Shown piece by piece: positions 47,520 through 56,338 of a stretch of 64,000 bases of DNA. The notes below the pieces were generated by a model. That model did no database searches and was not told the DNA's origin. It was given only the letters and a program-made list of their open reading frames with translations. The stretch spans positions 186,001-250,000 of the forward strand of contig CAWGXC010000001.1 of assembly GCA_963826475.1 (NCBI GenBank), written 5' to 3'. Positions within the stretch are counted from its first letter, which is position 1. Each line of letters opens with the position of its first letter. The stretch comes from RHKX01 sp963826475. GTDB taxonomy: Bacteria; Actinomycetota; Thermoleophilia; Solirubrobacterales; 70-9. Position numbers and translations under genes: made by a program.

Positions 47520-48686
47520 ATGCCTGAAGCAGTCATCGTCGACACCCTGCGCACGCCGATCGGTCGCGCCTTCAAGGGCTCGCTCGCCCAACTGCGCCCC
47601 GATGAGACCGGCGCGTTCGTCATCGACCAGCTCCTCGCCCGCAATCCCGACGTGGACCCGGCGCTCATCCAGGACGTCATCTGTGGAGTCGGCATGCCGC
47701 AGGGTCTGCAGGGCTTCAACATCGCCCGGATCATGGTCCTGCTCTCCGAGAAGCTCGGGGAGGAGACCACCGGCGTCACAGTCTCCCGTTACTGCGCCTC
47801 GTCGCTCGATGCGATCCGTCACGCCTCCAACGCCGTCAAGAACGGCGAGGGCGACGCCTACATCGCGGCCGGCGTCGAGTTCGTCTCGCGCTTCAACGAG
47901 CGCAGCGAGGTGGCGGGCGGCGACGACAAGAACGAGAAGCTCACCGGCGAGCACGAGGGCTACCCCAACGTCTACATCGACATGGGCATCACCGCCGTCA
48001 ACGTCGCCGAGAAGTACGGCGTCTCGCGCGACGACATGGACGACTACGCGCTGCGCTCACAGCACCTCGCGGTCGAGTCGCAGGAGTCCGGGTTCTTCGA
48101 TCGCGAGATCGTGCCGATCGAGACCCCCAACGGCGAGGTCTCCAAGGACGACGGTCCCCGCAAGGACGAGGGCGACATGCGCGAGAAGCTCGGCTCCCTG
48201 AAGGAGGCCTTCGGCGGCGGCGGCGTCACCGCCGGCAACTCCTGCCCGCTCAACGACGGCGCGGCGGCGGTGCTGATCATGTCCGACACGAAGGCCAAGG
48301 AGCTCGGCTTGAAGCCCCGCGCGCGGATCGTCACCGCGGCGACCGCCGGCAACAACCCCGAGTACATGGGGGTCGCGCCGATTCCCGCGGTCAAGAAGGT
48401 GCTCGATCGCGCCGGCATGAGCATCGGCGACGTCGACACCGTCGAGCTCAACGAGGCGTTCGCCGCCCAGGTGATCCCGATCATGGCCGAATGCGGGATC
48501 GACCCCGACAAGCTCAACACGCACGGCGGGGCGATCGCCCTCGGCCATCCGTTCGGGATGACCGGTGCGCGAATCATGGGCACGCTGCTCAACGTCATGG
48601 AGACCGATGACCACCAGGTCGGCATCGAGACCATGTGCGTCGCCGGAGGTCAGGGCGAGGCGATGGTCGTTGAGCGCTTGAACTAG
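47520..48686 (+). CDS. Acetyl-CoA acetyltransferase / thiolase
   Basis: This 388-residue thiolase has all three catalytic residues: C92 in SRYCASSLDAI, H343 in AIALGHPFGMTGAR and C373 in MCVAGGQGEAM. It cleaves or forms 3-ketoacyl-CoA in fatty-acid breakdown or acetoacetyl-CoA synthesis; which direction is not readable. The ATG at 47520 has AAGGAG six bases upstream. The acyl-CoA dehydrogenase and crotonase in this window could act in the same pathway but are in separate units. A strong hairpin with a short T-rich stretch follows its stop. Confidence 0.93.
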   Translation: MPEAVIVDTLRTPIGRAFKGSLAQLRPDETGAFVIDQLLARNPDVDPALIQDVICGVGMPQGLQGFNIARIMVLLSEKLGEETTGVTVSRYCASSLDAIRHASNAVKNGEGDAYIAAGVEFVSRFNERSEVAGGDDKNEKLTGEHEGYPNVYIDMGITAVNVAEKYGVSRDDMDDYALRSQHLAVESQESGFFDREIVPIETPNGEVSKDDGPRKDEGDMREKLGSLKEAFGGGGVTAGNSCPLNDGAAAVLIMSDTKAKELGLKPRARIVTAATAGNNPEYMGVAPIPAVKKVLDRAGMSIGDVDTVELNEAFAAQVIPIMAECGIDPDKLNTHGGAIALGHPFGMTGARIMGTLLNVMETDDHQVGIETMCVAGGQGEAMVVERLN

Positions 48687-48708
48687 GCGCTCGGAAGATG
48701 AATTGGAA

Positions 48709-48736
48709 GCGGCGGCCCTCGGGCCGCCGCTTTCGT
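48709..48736 (+). terminator. Terminator behind the thiolase gene
   Basis: GCGGCGGCCC (48709-48718) pairs perfectly with GGGCCGCCGC (48721-48730) across a two-base loop and is followed by TTTCGTT. It lies 23 bases behind the thiolase stop and also ends 30 bases before the stop of the convergent secreted-protein gene, so it may serve both. Confidence 0.85.
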
Positions 48737-48765
48737 TCAGGGGGCCGTGCTCGGTCGGACCGGAC

Positions 48766-50343
48766 TCAGCGCTTGAGCTTCACCCTGACCGAATCACGCT
48801 TGCCTCCGTCGCTGAGCGTCACCACCAGCTTCTTCGCGCCCCCCTTCGCACGCAGCCCCTTGGCGACGGCGGCGAGCTTCGATCCGGGGGACCGGAGATT
48901 CACCGTCGAGCCCTTGCAGGGGCTCGGTGGATGACCTACCCGGTCGACGCAGACCCTCACCTTCGCCTTGGTGGCCGTTGTGGATTGGATCCGGATCGGC
49001 AGCCCGTGAGTCCTCAGTTGAGTGGAGGTCGTTCGTCCCGCGACTACCGCAATCGCGTTGGCGGCTTTGGCCACGGTCGGCGATTTGATTCCGTCCGTGT
49101 TCGGAATGGCGGGATCGCCGGTCGGCGTGCTCTCCTCCGCCCACACCGCGTCGGTCCGGCTTCCGGGGCCCGCGACCGCGAACAGCAGAAGCGCCTTCGG
49201 CGCGGAGATGGGGATCAGCTGGCCGAACTCCTTGGCGCCGCGTGGCTTGCCGAGGGGGTACACACCTTGGCCTGCTCCCCCGCCGACGATCGTGACGCGG
49301 TAGCCGTCCTTCTCGCCGGACTTTCCCCGGTCGTACCAAGCGACCCAGGTCCCGCTCGCGGTGGAGACGGGAGCGGCCGCGATGGTGGCGTCGAGGGTGA
49401 GGTCGTCGGCGCCCTTGACCGCGGAGGGCTTACCTTCGCCGGGGGCCCAGGAGACCAGCTTCACCGGCCCGCCGCCGGCCTGGCTCCCGTAGAAGATCCG
49501 GCAGACCGTCGCGCACGCGAGCGCCAGGTGCTGGAAGTTGTTGGCCGGGCTCTCGCTCCCGGGTACGCGCACCGGGCCTCCGATCGCGGCGGCCGTGACG
49601 GGATCGATGTCCTGCATGTAGAGCCCCGTGTTCGCGGCGGCGCTCGAGTACCAGGCGAGGACGATCGCGCCGCTGTCCAGCTTGCCGAGGGTCGGGTGGT
49701 AGGCGCAGCATCCCCCCAGTTGCGCCTGCATGTCCGCGGCCCCGGGGGTGGTGCTTCCAGCGTTCGCGTAGGTGGCGAGGGTCCCGGTGAAGTTGTTGGC
49801 CCAGATGGTCCGCGGACTCGGCGCGCCGCTGAACGACCGCACGGCGGTCAGGTCGCCGCCCCGCTCCGGCGCGACCTTCCCGAACGGCAGCTCGCCCTGG
49901 CTCGGAGTCGAGGGATCGGTGAGGAACGTGCCCCCGTCGCCGTCGCCGTTGTGGCTGAACGCCGAGAAGAGCAGCTGCGGGGAGTCGCCGGTGCCGGTCA
50001 GGCCGGCGTAGACGGGGCTGTCGCCGATCGCGCTCCAGCCGCTGACCGGCGTCTGAATCGGTCCGAGCTGACCGCCGGGGTGATACAGCGAGGAGCTGAA
50101 CGAACGTGCCTGGATGGAGGTCGCGACGCTGTCGTTGGGCGGCACGGCCGGCCACGCGACCAGGAACTTGCCGGTGGAGGGCTCCACCCCGATTGTCGGC
50201 TCGGCGGACTGCGCCAGATTGTCGCTCGAGACCTTTTCCCAGGTGGCATGTGCTGCCGCCGGGATTGCGACGCTTACGAGGCCGACCGAGACAACCGCGA
50301 GCCAAAGCCGCGGAAGCCAGGTCCGCGCGTGGACACTCCCCAT
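48766..50343 (-). CDS. Secreted propeller-like protein
   Basis: This 525-residue exported protein has a signal peptide (RLWLAVVSVGLVSVAIPAAA, cleavage near AHA/TWE). The mature chain reads like a sialidase-type or other six-bladed propeller with repeated SxDxG-like turns: AEPTIGVEPSTGKFLVAWPA, YHPTLGKLDSGAIVLAWYSS and TASGTWVAWYDRGKSGEKDG. A C-terminal beta module (RVCVDRVGHPPSPCKGSTVN, with a Cys pair) ends in a basic tail. I see no catalytic signature for sialidase, such as an RIP motif, so a binding role is as likely. The start is ATG 50343, with AAGGG six bases upstream. Confidence 0.72.
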   Translation of the reverse strand: MGSVHARTWLPRLWLAVVSVGLVSVAIPAAAHATWEKVSSDNLAQSAEPTIGVEPSTGKFLVAWPAVPPNDSVATSIQARSFSSSLYHPGGQLGPIQTPVSGWSAIGDSPVYAGLTGTGDSPQLLFSAFSHNGDGDGGTFLTDPSTPSQGELPFGKVAPERGGDLTAVRSFSGAPSPRTIWANNFTGTLATYANAGSTTPGAADMQAQLGGCCAYHPTLGKLDSGAIVLAWYSSAAANTGLYMQDIDPVTAAAIGGPVRVPGSESPANNFQHLALACATVCRIFYGSQAGGGPVKLVSWAPGEGKPSAVKGADDLTLDATIAAAPVSTASGTWVAWYDRGKSGEKDGYRVTIVGGGAGQGVYPLGKPRGAKEFGQLIPISAPKALLLFAVAGPGSRTDAVWAEESTPTGDPAIPNTDGIKSPTVAKAANAIAVVAGRTTSTQLRTHGLPIRIQSTTATKAKVRVCVDRVGHPPSPCKGSTVNLRSPGSKLAAVAKGLRAKGGAKKLVVTLSDGGKRDSVRVKLKR

Positions 50344-50496
50344 GATCATCCCTTCCGTAAGCAGGTTGAGACGACCGGAGGGAACGCCTTGAACCCCTGC
50401 GTATGAACGACCCTACTCCCCGCACGGGCGATCGGACGAACAACTTCAGGAGGCCGGCCGAGACTCGGTTCGAAGACTGTTTAGTGTGAGGCCCAT

Positions 50497-51012
50497 ATGG
50501 CGACCAACTCCCAGCGCAGCAAGGTCATCCTCGCCTCGATCCTGTTCGCGATCCTCGCGATCGTCACCGTGATCGTCGTGGCGACCGGCGGCGACGATGG
50601 CTCCGCGGCGATCTCGACCGATACGTCGGTGAAGCCGACGATCCCGGCCTCCGCGGACCCTCCGCCGACCAAGCTCGTGAGCAAGGACATCGTCGTCGGC
50701 GACGGTGCGACCGCGGAGAAGGGCGATCAGCTCTCGGTTCAGTACGTCGGCGCCGACTACGCAACCGGCGTGCAGTTCGACGCGTCCTGGGACAACGGGC
50801 AGCCGCTGCCGCTGCAGCTCGGATCCGGTCAGGTCATCGCCGGCTGGGACCAGGGGCTGGTCGGCATGAAGGTGGGCGGCCGTCGCGAGCTGATCATCCC
50901 GCCGGACCTCGGCTACGGGGCCCAGGGGCAGCCGCCGAGCATCGGACCCAACGAAACGCTGGTCTTCGTCATCGACCTGCTCGACGCCCAGAAGTCAACG
51001 GCCGGGGGTTGA
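50497..51012 (+). CDS. FKBP-type peptidyl-prolyl isomerase, membrane anchored
   Basis: This 171-residue isomerase has a membrane anchor or signal (VILASILFAILAIVTVIVVA) and an FKBP domain from about residue 60 (DIVVGDGATAEKGDQLSVQY). Key FKBP residues are visible: Tyr in VQYVGADY, Phe-Asp in GVQFDASW, the QVIAGWDQGLVGMKVGGRRE loop, and the Tyr in DLGYGAQG. It helps fold exported proteins by cis-trans prolyl isomerisation. It is convergent with the acyl-CoA dehydrogenase gene. The ATG at 50497 lacks a strong ribosome site. Confidence 0.93.
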   Translation: MATNSQRSKVILASILFAILAIVTVIVVATGGDDGSAAISTDTSVKPTIPASADPPPTKLVSKDIVVGDGATAEKGDQLSVQYVGADYATGVQFDASWDNGQPLPLQLGSGQVIAGWDQGLVGMKVGGRRELIIPPDLGYGAQGQPPSIGPNETLVFVIDLLDAQKSTAGG

Positions 51013-51033
51013 TCCGGAGCGCCCCCGGGGCGC

Positions 51034-52785
51034 TCAGTCGGAGAAGAGCGCGTACCCGTACTCGCCGCGCTTGTAGGCCAGCTTCGCGATCGCGGTCATC
51101 CGCTCGTCGTCGTTGCGCTCGATCTGCCGCAGCTGGGAGCGCACCCTGCCCGCGGCCCTCGTGCAGAACGAGTCGGCGATGAACCGCTCCTGACCCGATG
51201 GTTCGACCCCTTGGTCGTTGAAGATCGCCGTGACCCTCGAGAGCACCGCCACCTGGGCGTAGACGTCGGCGATCGCGTCGGCGAGGCGCTTCTGATGGAG
51301 CTGCTTGAGGGTGACGTCCTTCTTGTGCTCGCGAATCAGGCCCTCGCTGACGCTGGTCAGCTCCTTGACCTGATCGGCCACCGCGTCGGCGTGCTTGGCG
51401 AGCTCCGGGTGGGCCAGGGTGATCCGCTCGGGACGCACCTCGCGCTTGACCCGCCCGCCGACGTAGTCGGCGAGCAGCCCGATCGATCCGATCGGGTCGC
51501 CGAGGCCGATGTTGCCGAGGCCGGAGAGCTTCTCCCCGACCGGCTTCATGGCCGAGAGGGCGATGAAGCAGCGCATCACGTCGTTCGCGCCCTCGAAGAT
51601 CGGGAAGATCCGGATGTCACGCATGATCTTCTCGTAGGGGTCCGTCTTCATGTATCCCTCGCCGCCGCGCAGCTGCAGCGCCCGGTTGGCGGCGTACCAG
51701 AGGAACTCGGTCCCGGCGACCTTGCAGATCGCCGACTCCAGCGAGTAGTCCTCGACCCCCTGATCGACGAGTCCGCAGGTCAGGTAAGCCATCGACTCCA
51801 GCCCGAACAGGTAGGAGACCATCCAGCCGATCTTCTCCTGGACCAGCTCGAAGTCGGCGATCGGCTGACCGAACTGTTGCCGCTCGTTCGCATGCCCGAT
51901 CGCCAGGTCGATCAGGTTCTTGGCTGCGCCCACCGACCCGGTACCGAGCCCGATCCGGCCGTTGTTGAGGATCGACATCGCGATCCGGAACCCGTCTCCC
52001 GGCTCGCCCAGGACGTTCTCCGCCGGCACCTTGACGTCGTGGAAGTAGAGGCGCCGCAGGTCGTTGCCCCGCAGCCCCATCGTGTCGTAGCGCTCGCCGA
52101 CCTCGAAGCCCTCCATCCCCTTCTCGAGGATCAGCGCGATATGACGATCCTCGCCGCCCACCTCGGCGCGCGCGAATGCCGTGAACACGTCTCCCTTCGA
52201 GCCGTTGCCGATGTAGCGCTTCTCCCCGTTGAGCACCCATGAGCCGTCGGGCTGCTGGACCGCCCGCGAGCGCAGGTGGTAGGCGTCGGAGCCCGCCTCC
52301 GGCTCGGTCAGCGCGAAACCGGCCAGCTTGCGACCGGTCGCGAGATCGGGCAGGAACCGCTCCTTCTGCTCGTCGGTGCCGTAGAGGTGGATGCCCTTGT
52401 ACCCGATCGACTGATGGACGCCGAGGATGATCGACAGCGTGGCGTCGATCTGGGCGAAGGTCTCGAAGACGCGCGCATACCCGGTCTGGGAGAGGCCCTG
52501 CCCGCCGTACTTCTCGTCGACGTAGAGCCCGCACAGCCCCGCGTCTCCGAGCTCGCGGATCACTTCGTCGCCGATCCACCGGTCCTCCTCGACCTGGCGG
52601 TGATCGATCCGCGAGCCGATCTCCCTCGCCTTGGCACACAGCTCCCGGACCTTGCGCTGCTCCTCCTCGTCCGGCGAGGGCCAGGGGAAGACCATCTCCT
52701 CGTGGATCTCGCCCAGCAACAGAGACTTGGTGAACGACGAGGCGGCACTGCCGGACTCGGGCTTCTCGACGACGCTGGATTCCAC
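51034..52785 (-). CDS. Acyl-CoA dehydrogenase with C-terminal extension
   Basis: This 583-residue flavoenzyme oxidises acyl-CoA to enoyl-CoA. Family blocks are GFALTEPEAGSDAYHLRSRA, YIGNGSKGDVFTAFARAEV and RIGLGTGSVGAAKNLIDLAI; the catalytic glutamate is E398 in IFPIFEGANDVMRCFIAL, in the VLCAD/isovaleryl-like position. The chain is about 200 residues longer than standard ACADs and has a second helical C-terminal domain, as in VLCAD or ACAD9-type enzymes. The GTG start at 52785 is fixed by AAGGAG eight bases upstream. L-2-hydroxyglutarate oxidase is the next upstream gene on the same strand. The substrate chain length is not readable. Confidence 0.93.
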   Translation of the reverse strand: MESSVVEKPESGSAASSFTKSLLLGEIHEEMVFPWPSPDEEEQRKVRELCAKAREIGSRIDHRQVEEDRWIGDEVIRELGDAGLCGLYVDEKYGGQGLSQTGYARVFETFAQIDATLSIILGVHQSIGYKGIHLYGTDEQKERFLPDLATGRKLAGFALTEPEAGSDAYHLRSRAVQQPDGSWVLNGEKRYIGNGSKGDVFTAFARAEVGGEDRHIALILEKGMEGFEVGERYDTMGLRGNDLRRLYFHDVKVPAENVLGEPGDGFRIAMSILNNGRIGLGTGSVGAAKNLIDLAIGHANERQQFGQPIADFELVQEKIGWMVSYLFGLESMAYLTCGLVDQGVEDYSLESAICKVAGTEFLWYAANRALQLRGGEGYMKTDPYEKIMRDIRIFPIFEGANDVMRCFIALSAMKPVGEKLSGLGNIGLGDPIGSIGLLADYVGGRVKREVRPERITLAHPELAKHADAVADQVKELTSVSEGLIREHKKDVTLKQLHQKRLADAIADVYAQVAVLSRVTAIFNDQGVEPSGQERFIADSFCTRAAGRVRSQLRQIERNDDERMTAIAKLAYKRGEYGYALFSD

Positions 52786-52864
52786 GCTGGCGGCTCCTTG
52801 AATCGGGTCCGTCGAGCCTATTGAACGTTTCGGGCCGGGTCGTTCCAGGTCTTCCGAGCCTCCG

Positions 52865-54082
52865 TCAGCCCGATCCCTCCACCCGGTCCGCCACGACCTT
52901 CGCCAGGGCCAGCGCGGACGTCGCCGCCGGGGAGGGGGCGTTGCGGACGTGAACCGCATGCTCGGTCTCGGAGATCACGAAGTCGTCGATGAGCGACCCG
53001 TCGCGGCCGACGGCCTGGGCGCGTACGCCGGCGAGGTGGCTGCGCTCGACGTCCGAGCGTCGCAGCTCGGGGACGTAGCGGCGGCATTCGGCGACGAACG
53101 ACCGGGTGCTCATCGCGTGGCCGATCTCGCTGAGCCCCGTCCGCCAGAACCGGCGCATCATCCGGCGCGTCCCGGGCCAGGTCAGGGATTCGGCGAGGTC
53201 GCGCGGCAGCACGCGGCGCAGCCGGTAGGCGTCGCGGGCCCCGACGAAGAGTGCGGTCGGGCCGAGCAGCACCTGGCCGTCGACGTTACGCGTCAGGTGC
53301 ATGCCGAGGAACGGAAGATCGGGATCCGGCACCGGATAGATGCTCGAGCGAACCAGGTGGGATGCCTCGGTCCGAAGGCGCAGGTACGCACCCCTGAACG
53401 GAACGATCAGCGGGTCGCGCCCGGCGCCGGCGAGCACCGCCATCCGGTCAGCCCAGGCGCCGGCGCAGAAAACGGCCCGCCCGGTGTCGACTCGGCCCTT
53501 CGAGGTGATCATCCCGAGGCGGCCGGTGCCCGGGGCGACCTGTCGAACCTCGCAGTCCGCGATCAGGCGCCCTCCGGCGGCCTCGAGCTCGGAGGCCAAG
53601 GATGCCGCCACGCGCGCAAAGTCGACGACCCCGGTCTGTGGGGAGTGAAGGGCCGAGAGCGCGGCGGCATGCGGCTCGACCTCACGCAACTCGTCAGGGC
53701 CGAGGCGCGCCAATCCCGCCACGCCGTTCGCCCTTCCCCGCCGCTCGAGCTCGTCGAGCCGTGGGAGCTCGTCGTCATCGGTTGCGACGATGACCTTGCC
53801 GTCGCGTCGCGCCGGGATCCCGCGCTCGTCGCAATAGGCGTAGAGCCGGCGCGCTCCCTCCACGCACAATCGCGCCTTCATGGTCCCGGGGGCGTAATAG
53901 ATGCCGGCGTGGATGACGCCGCTGGAGTGGCCCGTCTGATGCGCGGCGGGGACGGGCTCGCGCTCCAGCACGACGACGTCCGCTCCGGGGTTCCGCCGCT
54001 GCAGCTCGCGAGCCGTCGCCAGGCCGACGATGCCGGCGCCGATAACGCAGATGTCACAGCCCGCTGTCGCCTTCGCGCCCAC
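52865..54082 (-). CDS. lhgO: L-2-hydroxyglutarate oxidase / FAD-dependent oxidoreductase
   Basis: This 405-residue flavoprotein begins with an FAD fold ICVIGAGIVGLATARELQRR and the family signature HQTGHSSGVIHAGIYYAPGT. The end has GVRAQAVGRDGSLIDDFVIS and RNAPSPAATSALALAKVV. These marks place it in the LhgO group, which oxidises L-2-hydroxyglutarate to 2-oxoglutarate and feeds electrons to quinone. GTG 54082 directly precedes the FAD fold; further upstream codons overlap the divergent ligase and look unlike the family. The separation from ligase is 73 bases. Confidence 0.87.
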   Translation of the reverse strand: MGAKATAGCDICVIGAGIVGLATARELQRRNPGADVVVLEREPVPAAHQTGHSSGVIHAGIYYAPGTMKARLCVEGARRLYAYCDERGIPARRDGKVIVATDDDELPRLDELERRGRANGVAGLARLGPDELREVEPHAAALSALHSPQTGVVDFARVAASLASELEAAGGRLIADCEVRQVAPGTGRLGMITSKGRVDTGRAVFCAGAWADRMAVLAGAGRDPLIVPFRGAYLRLRTEASHLVRSSIYPVPDPDLPFLGMHLTRNVDGQVLLGPTALFVGARDAYRLRRVLPRDLAESLTWPGTRRMMRRFWRTGLSEIGHAMSTRSFVAECRRYVPELRRSDVERSHLAGVRAQAVGRDGSLIDDFVISETEHAVHVRNAPSPAATSALALAKVVADRVEGSG

Positions 54083-54155
54083 GCGGCCACGGTAGTGCGC
54101 GAACGCAACGCAACCGGAGGCCGAGAGCTCCCTCGGCTCGCCTACCATCGCCTGC

Positions 54156-55145
54156 ATGAACCTCCCGCTGAGCCCACCGACCCAGCCGCAGCTCGCTCGT
54201 TCGCGCAAGGCGCTTCCCGACGGTGACGGCTGGGCCTTCGAGCCGAAGTACGACGGCTTCCGCGCCATCGCCTTCGTCGATGGAGGCGAGACCTACGTCC
54301 AGTCGCGCGGGGGAAAGCCACTTTCCCGGTACTTCCCGGAGCTTCGATTCCCGGCCGGCCGGTACGTGATCGACGGCGAGCTCGTGATCCTCGATGAGGA
54401 GGGAGCTGAGGTCTTCGACGCCCTCCAGAATCGCATCCATCCGGCCGAGTCGAGGATCAACCGGCTCGCGCAGGAGACCCCCGCTCACTTCCGCGCCTTT
54501 GACCTGCTCGCAGCCGATGACGACGTCCTGCTCGACCGCCCCTTCCGCGAGCGCCGGGTGGCTCTCGTCAACCTGATCTCGGGATTCGACGGAGCAACCG
54601 AGGAAGGCCCCGGGGGTTGGACGGCGGGCGCCATCGAGCTGACGCCGCTGACGCTGGATCCGGCGGCCGCCGAGCCATGGCTCGAAGGGGGCGAGGGCGT
54701 GATCGCCAAGGAGCTGGAGGAGCCGTACCGGCCCGGCGAGCGCAAGGGCATGGTCAAGATCAAGCGCCTGAGGACGATCGACGCGGTGGTCGCAGGTTGG
54801 CGCCCCGGCAAGGAGGCGAACACCGTGGGCGCCCTGATGCTGGGGCTCTACGACGGAGAGGAGAACCTGCGCGTGATCGGCCACAGCTCCGGCTTGAAGG
54901 CTGCCGAGAAGCGAGAGCTCGTCAGGACCCTCGCCCCCTATGAGACCGGCGACCGAGGCTCAGCGGACCCGAGCCGCTGGACGGCCGGCCGCGACCTCGA
55001 ATGGGTCTCCCTGCGCCCCGAGCTGGTCATCGAGGTCTCCTTCGACCACGTCTCCGCTGGGCGGATCCGTCATGGCGCGAAGATCCTCCGCTGGCGCGAG
55101 GACAAGGCGCCGTCGGAGTGCAGGCTCGACCAGCTGGATCAGTAG
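54156..55145 (+). CDS. ATP-dependent DNA ligase (LigC/LigD ligase-domain type)
   Basis: This 329-residue ligase has the adenylated lysine K31 in FEPKYDGFRAIA (motif I), motif III in FRAFDLLAADDDVLL, motif IV in LEGGEGVIAKELEEP and motif V in GMVKIKRLRTIDAVVAG. The C-terminal OB-fold region ends WVSLRPELVIEVSFDHVSAG and RHGAKILRWREDKAP. It matches the ligase half of LigD and the stand-alone LigC enzymes, which seal nicks in NHEJ or repair. A LigD-type polymerase gene ends convergently 111 bases away. No Ku gene is in the window. Confidence 0.9.
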   Translation: MNLPLSPPTQPQLARSRKALPDGDGWAFEPKYDGFRAIAFVDGGETYVQSRGGKPLSRYFPELRFPAGRYVIDGELVILDEEGAEVFDALQNRIHPAESRINRLAQETPAHFRAFDLLAADDDVLLDRPFRERRVALVNLISGFDGATEEGPGGWTAGAIELTPLTLDPAAAEPWLEGGEGVIAKELEEPYRPGERKGMVKIKRLRTIDAVVAGWRPGKEANTVGALMLGLYDGEENLRVIGHSSGLKAAEKRELVRTLAPYETGDRGSADPSRWTAGRDLEWVSLRPELVIEVSFDHVSAGRIRHGAKILRWREDKAPSECRLDQLDQ

Positions 55146-55154
55146 GTGTCCCCC

Positions 55155-55241
55155 GGGCCGGCGGGCGCGCGACCGGGCCTCCCGTCGCGGGCAGAGCCCG
55201 CTCCAACAGGAGTTCGGCTCGGTTCGCGCGCCCGCCGGCCC
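55155..55241. terminator. Bipartite palindrome between ligase and polymerase genes
   Basis: Perfect 18-base arms (55155-55172 and 55224-55241, GGGCCGGCGGGCGCGCGA and its complement) enclose a 51-base loop. That loop holds a second perfect hairpin, GCGGGC-AGA-GCCCGC at 55187-55201. The layout is the same as at 25345-25452. It lies behind both convergent stop codons and lacks a U tract. Confidence 0.6.
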
Positions 55242-55256
55242 TACCGCTTGGGGGGG

Positions 55257-56267
55257 TCAGTCCTTCTTAGCCTTGCTGGGCTGGACCCGTTTGGGTTCGC
55301 CCTTCTGCTTGCGGAAGTGGGGGGGCCAGGGGGCGTCTCCGAGGCCCTTCTCCTCATCCTCCGCCGCCAACTCGAGGAGCTTCTCCAAACCCCCGGCGTT
55401 CTCGTCGATCTCCGCTGACGGATCGCCCTGGTCCCTGAGCCGGTCGGGGACCGTCCGGACCGTGAACCTCGCCGGGTCCACCTCCGGGACCTCTTCCCAC
55501 TCCAAGGGGGTGCTGACGCGGGCGTCCGGGACGGGGCGGACCGAGTACGCGGAGGCGACCGTACGATCCCGGGCGTTCTGGTTGTAGTCGACGAAGACGC
55601 CGTGGCGCTCCTCCTTCCACCACTTGCTCGTCGCCAGGTCGGGAACGCGTCGCTCCACCGCGCGGGCGAGCGCGAGCGCGCCGCGGCGGACGTCGTCGAA
55701 ACCCCACTCCGGGCGCAGGCGCACGTTGATGTGGATGCCGCGGTTGCCGCTCGTCTTCGGAAAGCCGACCAGGTCGTGCTCGGTGAGGACCTCGCGCGCA
55801 CACAGAGCAACCTTGCGGACGTCGTCCCAGCTCGCCTCGGGAGTGGGGTCGAGGTCGACTCGCAGCTCATCGGGATGATCGAGATCGGATCGCCGGCAGG
55901 GCCACGGGTTGAAGTCGATGGTCCCGAGGTTCACCGCCCAGACGAGGTGGGCGGCGTCGTTGGCGCAGAGCTCACGGGCGGAGCGGCCGCTCGGGAAGTG
56001 GACCGTCGCCGACTCCAGCCACTCGGGAGCGCCCTTGGGTATGCGCTTCTGGAAGAAGAAGTCTCCGCCGGCGCCGTCGACGAAGCGCTTCAGCGTCGTC
56101 GGGCGGTCCCTGAGGTGGATCAGCGCCGGAGCAGCGACCGCCACGTAGTACTCGGCGAGCTCGCGCTTCGTGATCGGAGGGTCCGTCTCGGCGAAGAACA
56201 CCTTGTTCGGATTGGAGAGCCGGACCTCGCGGTCGGCAGCTTCGATCGTGATCGCCTCAGCAGCCAT
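55257..56267 (-). CDS. LigD-type primase-polymerase domain protein
   Basis: This 336-residue protein is the polymerase (PolDom) of the LigD family, an archaeo-eukaryotic primase-like enzyme that fills gaps in NHEJ. Diagnostic blocks are LSNPNKVFFAETDPPITKRE, GAGGDFFFQKRIPKG, the metal-binding DLDP (ELRVDLDPTPEASWDDV), the SGNRGIHINVRLRPEWGFD loop and the VFVDYNQNARDRTVASAYS segment. The ligase is on a separate, convergent gene instead of fused, and the C-terminus carries an extra basic, Lys-rich tail (KQKGEPKRVQPSKAKKD). Its partner Ku is not in the window. Confidence 0.92.
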   Translation of the reverse strand: MAAEAITIEAADREVRLSNPNKVFFAETDPPITKRELAEYYVAVAAPALIHLRDRPTTLKRFVDGAGGDFFFQKRIPKGAPEWLESATVHFPSGRSARELCANDAAHLVWAVNLGTIDFNPWPCRRSDLDHPDELRVDLDPTPEASWDDVRKVALCAREVLTEHDLVGFPKTSGNRGIHINVRLRPEWGFDDVRRGALALARAVERRVPDLATSKWWKEERHGVFVDYNQNARDRTVASAYSVRPVPDARVSTPLEWEEVPEVDPARFTVRTVPDRLRDQGDPSAEIDENAGGLEKLLELAAEDEEKGLGDAPWPPHFRKQKGEPKRVQPSKAKKD

Positions 56268-56338
56268 CGGGCGGGAGGGTAGCCCGCGCGCTTGACCTGT
56301 GATCCGTTGATAGCGACGATGCGTTGGATGATCGATAC

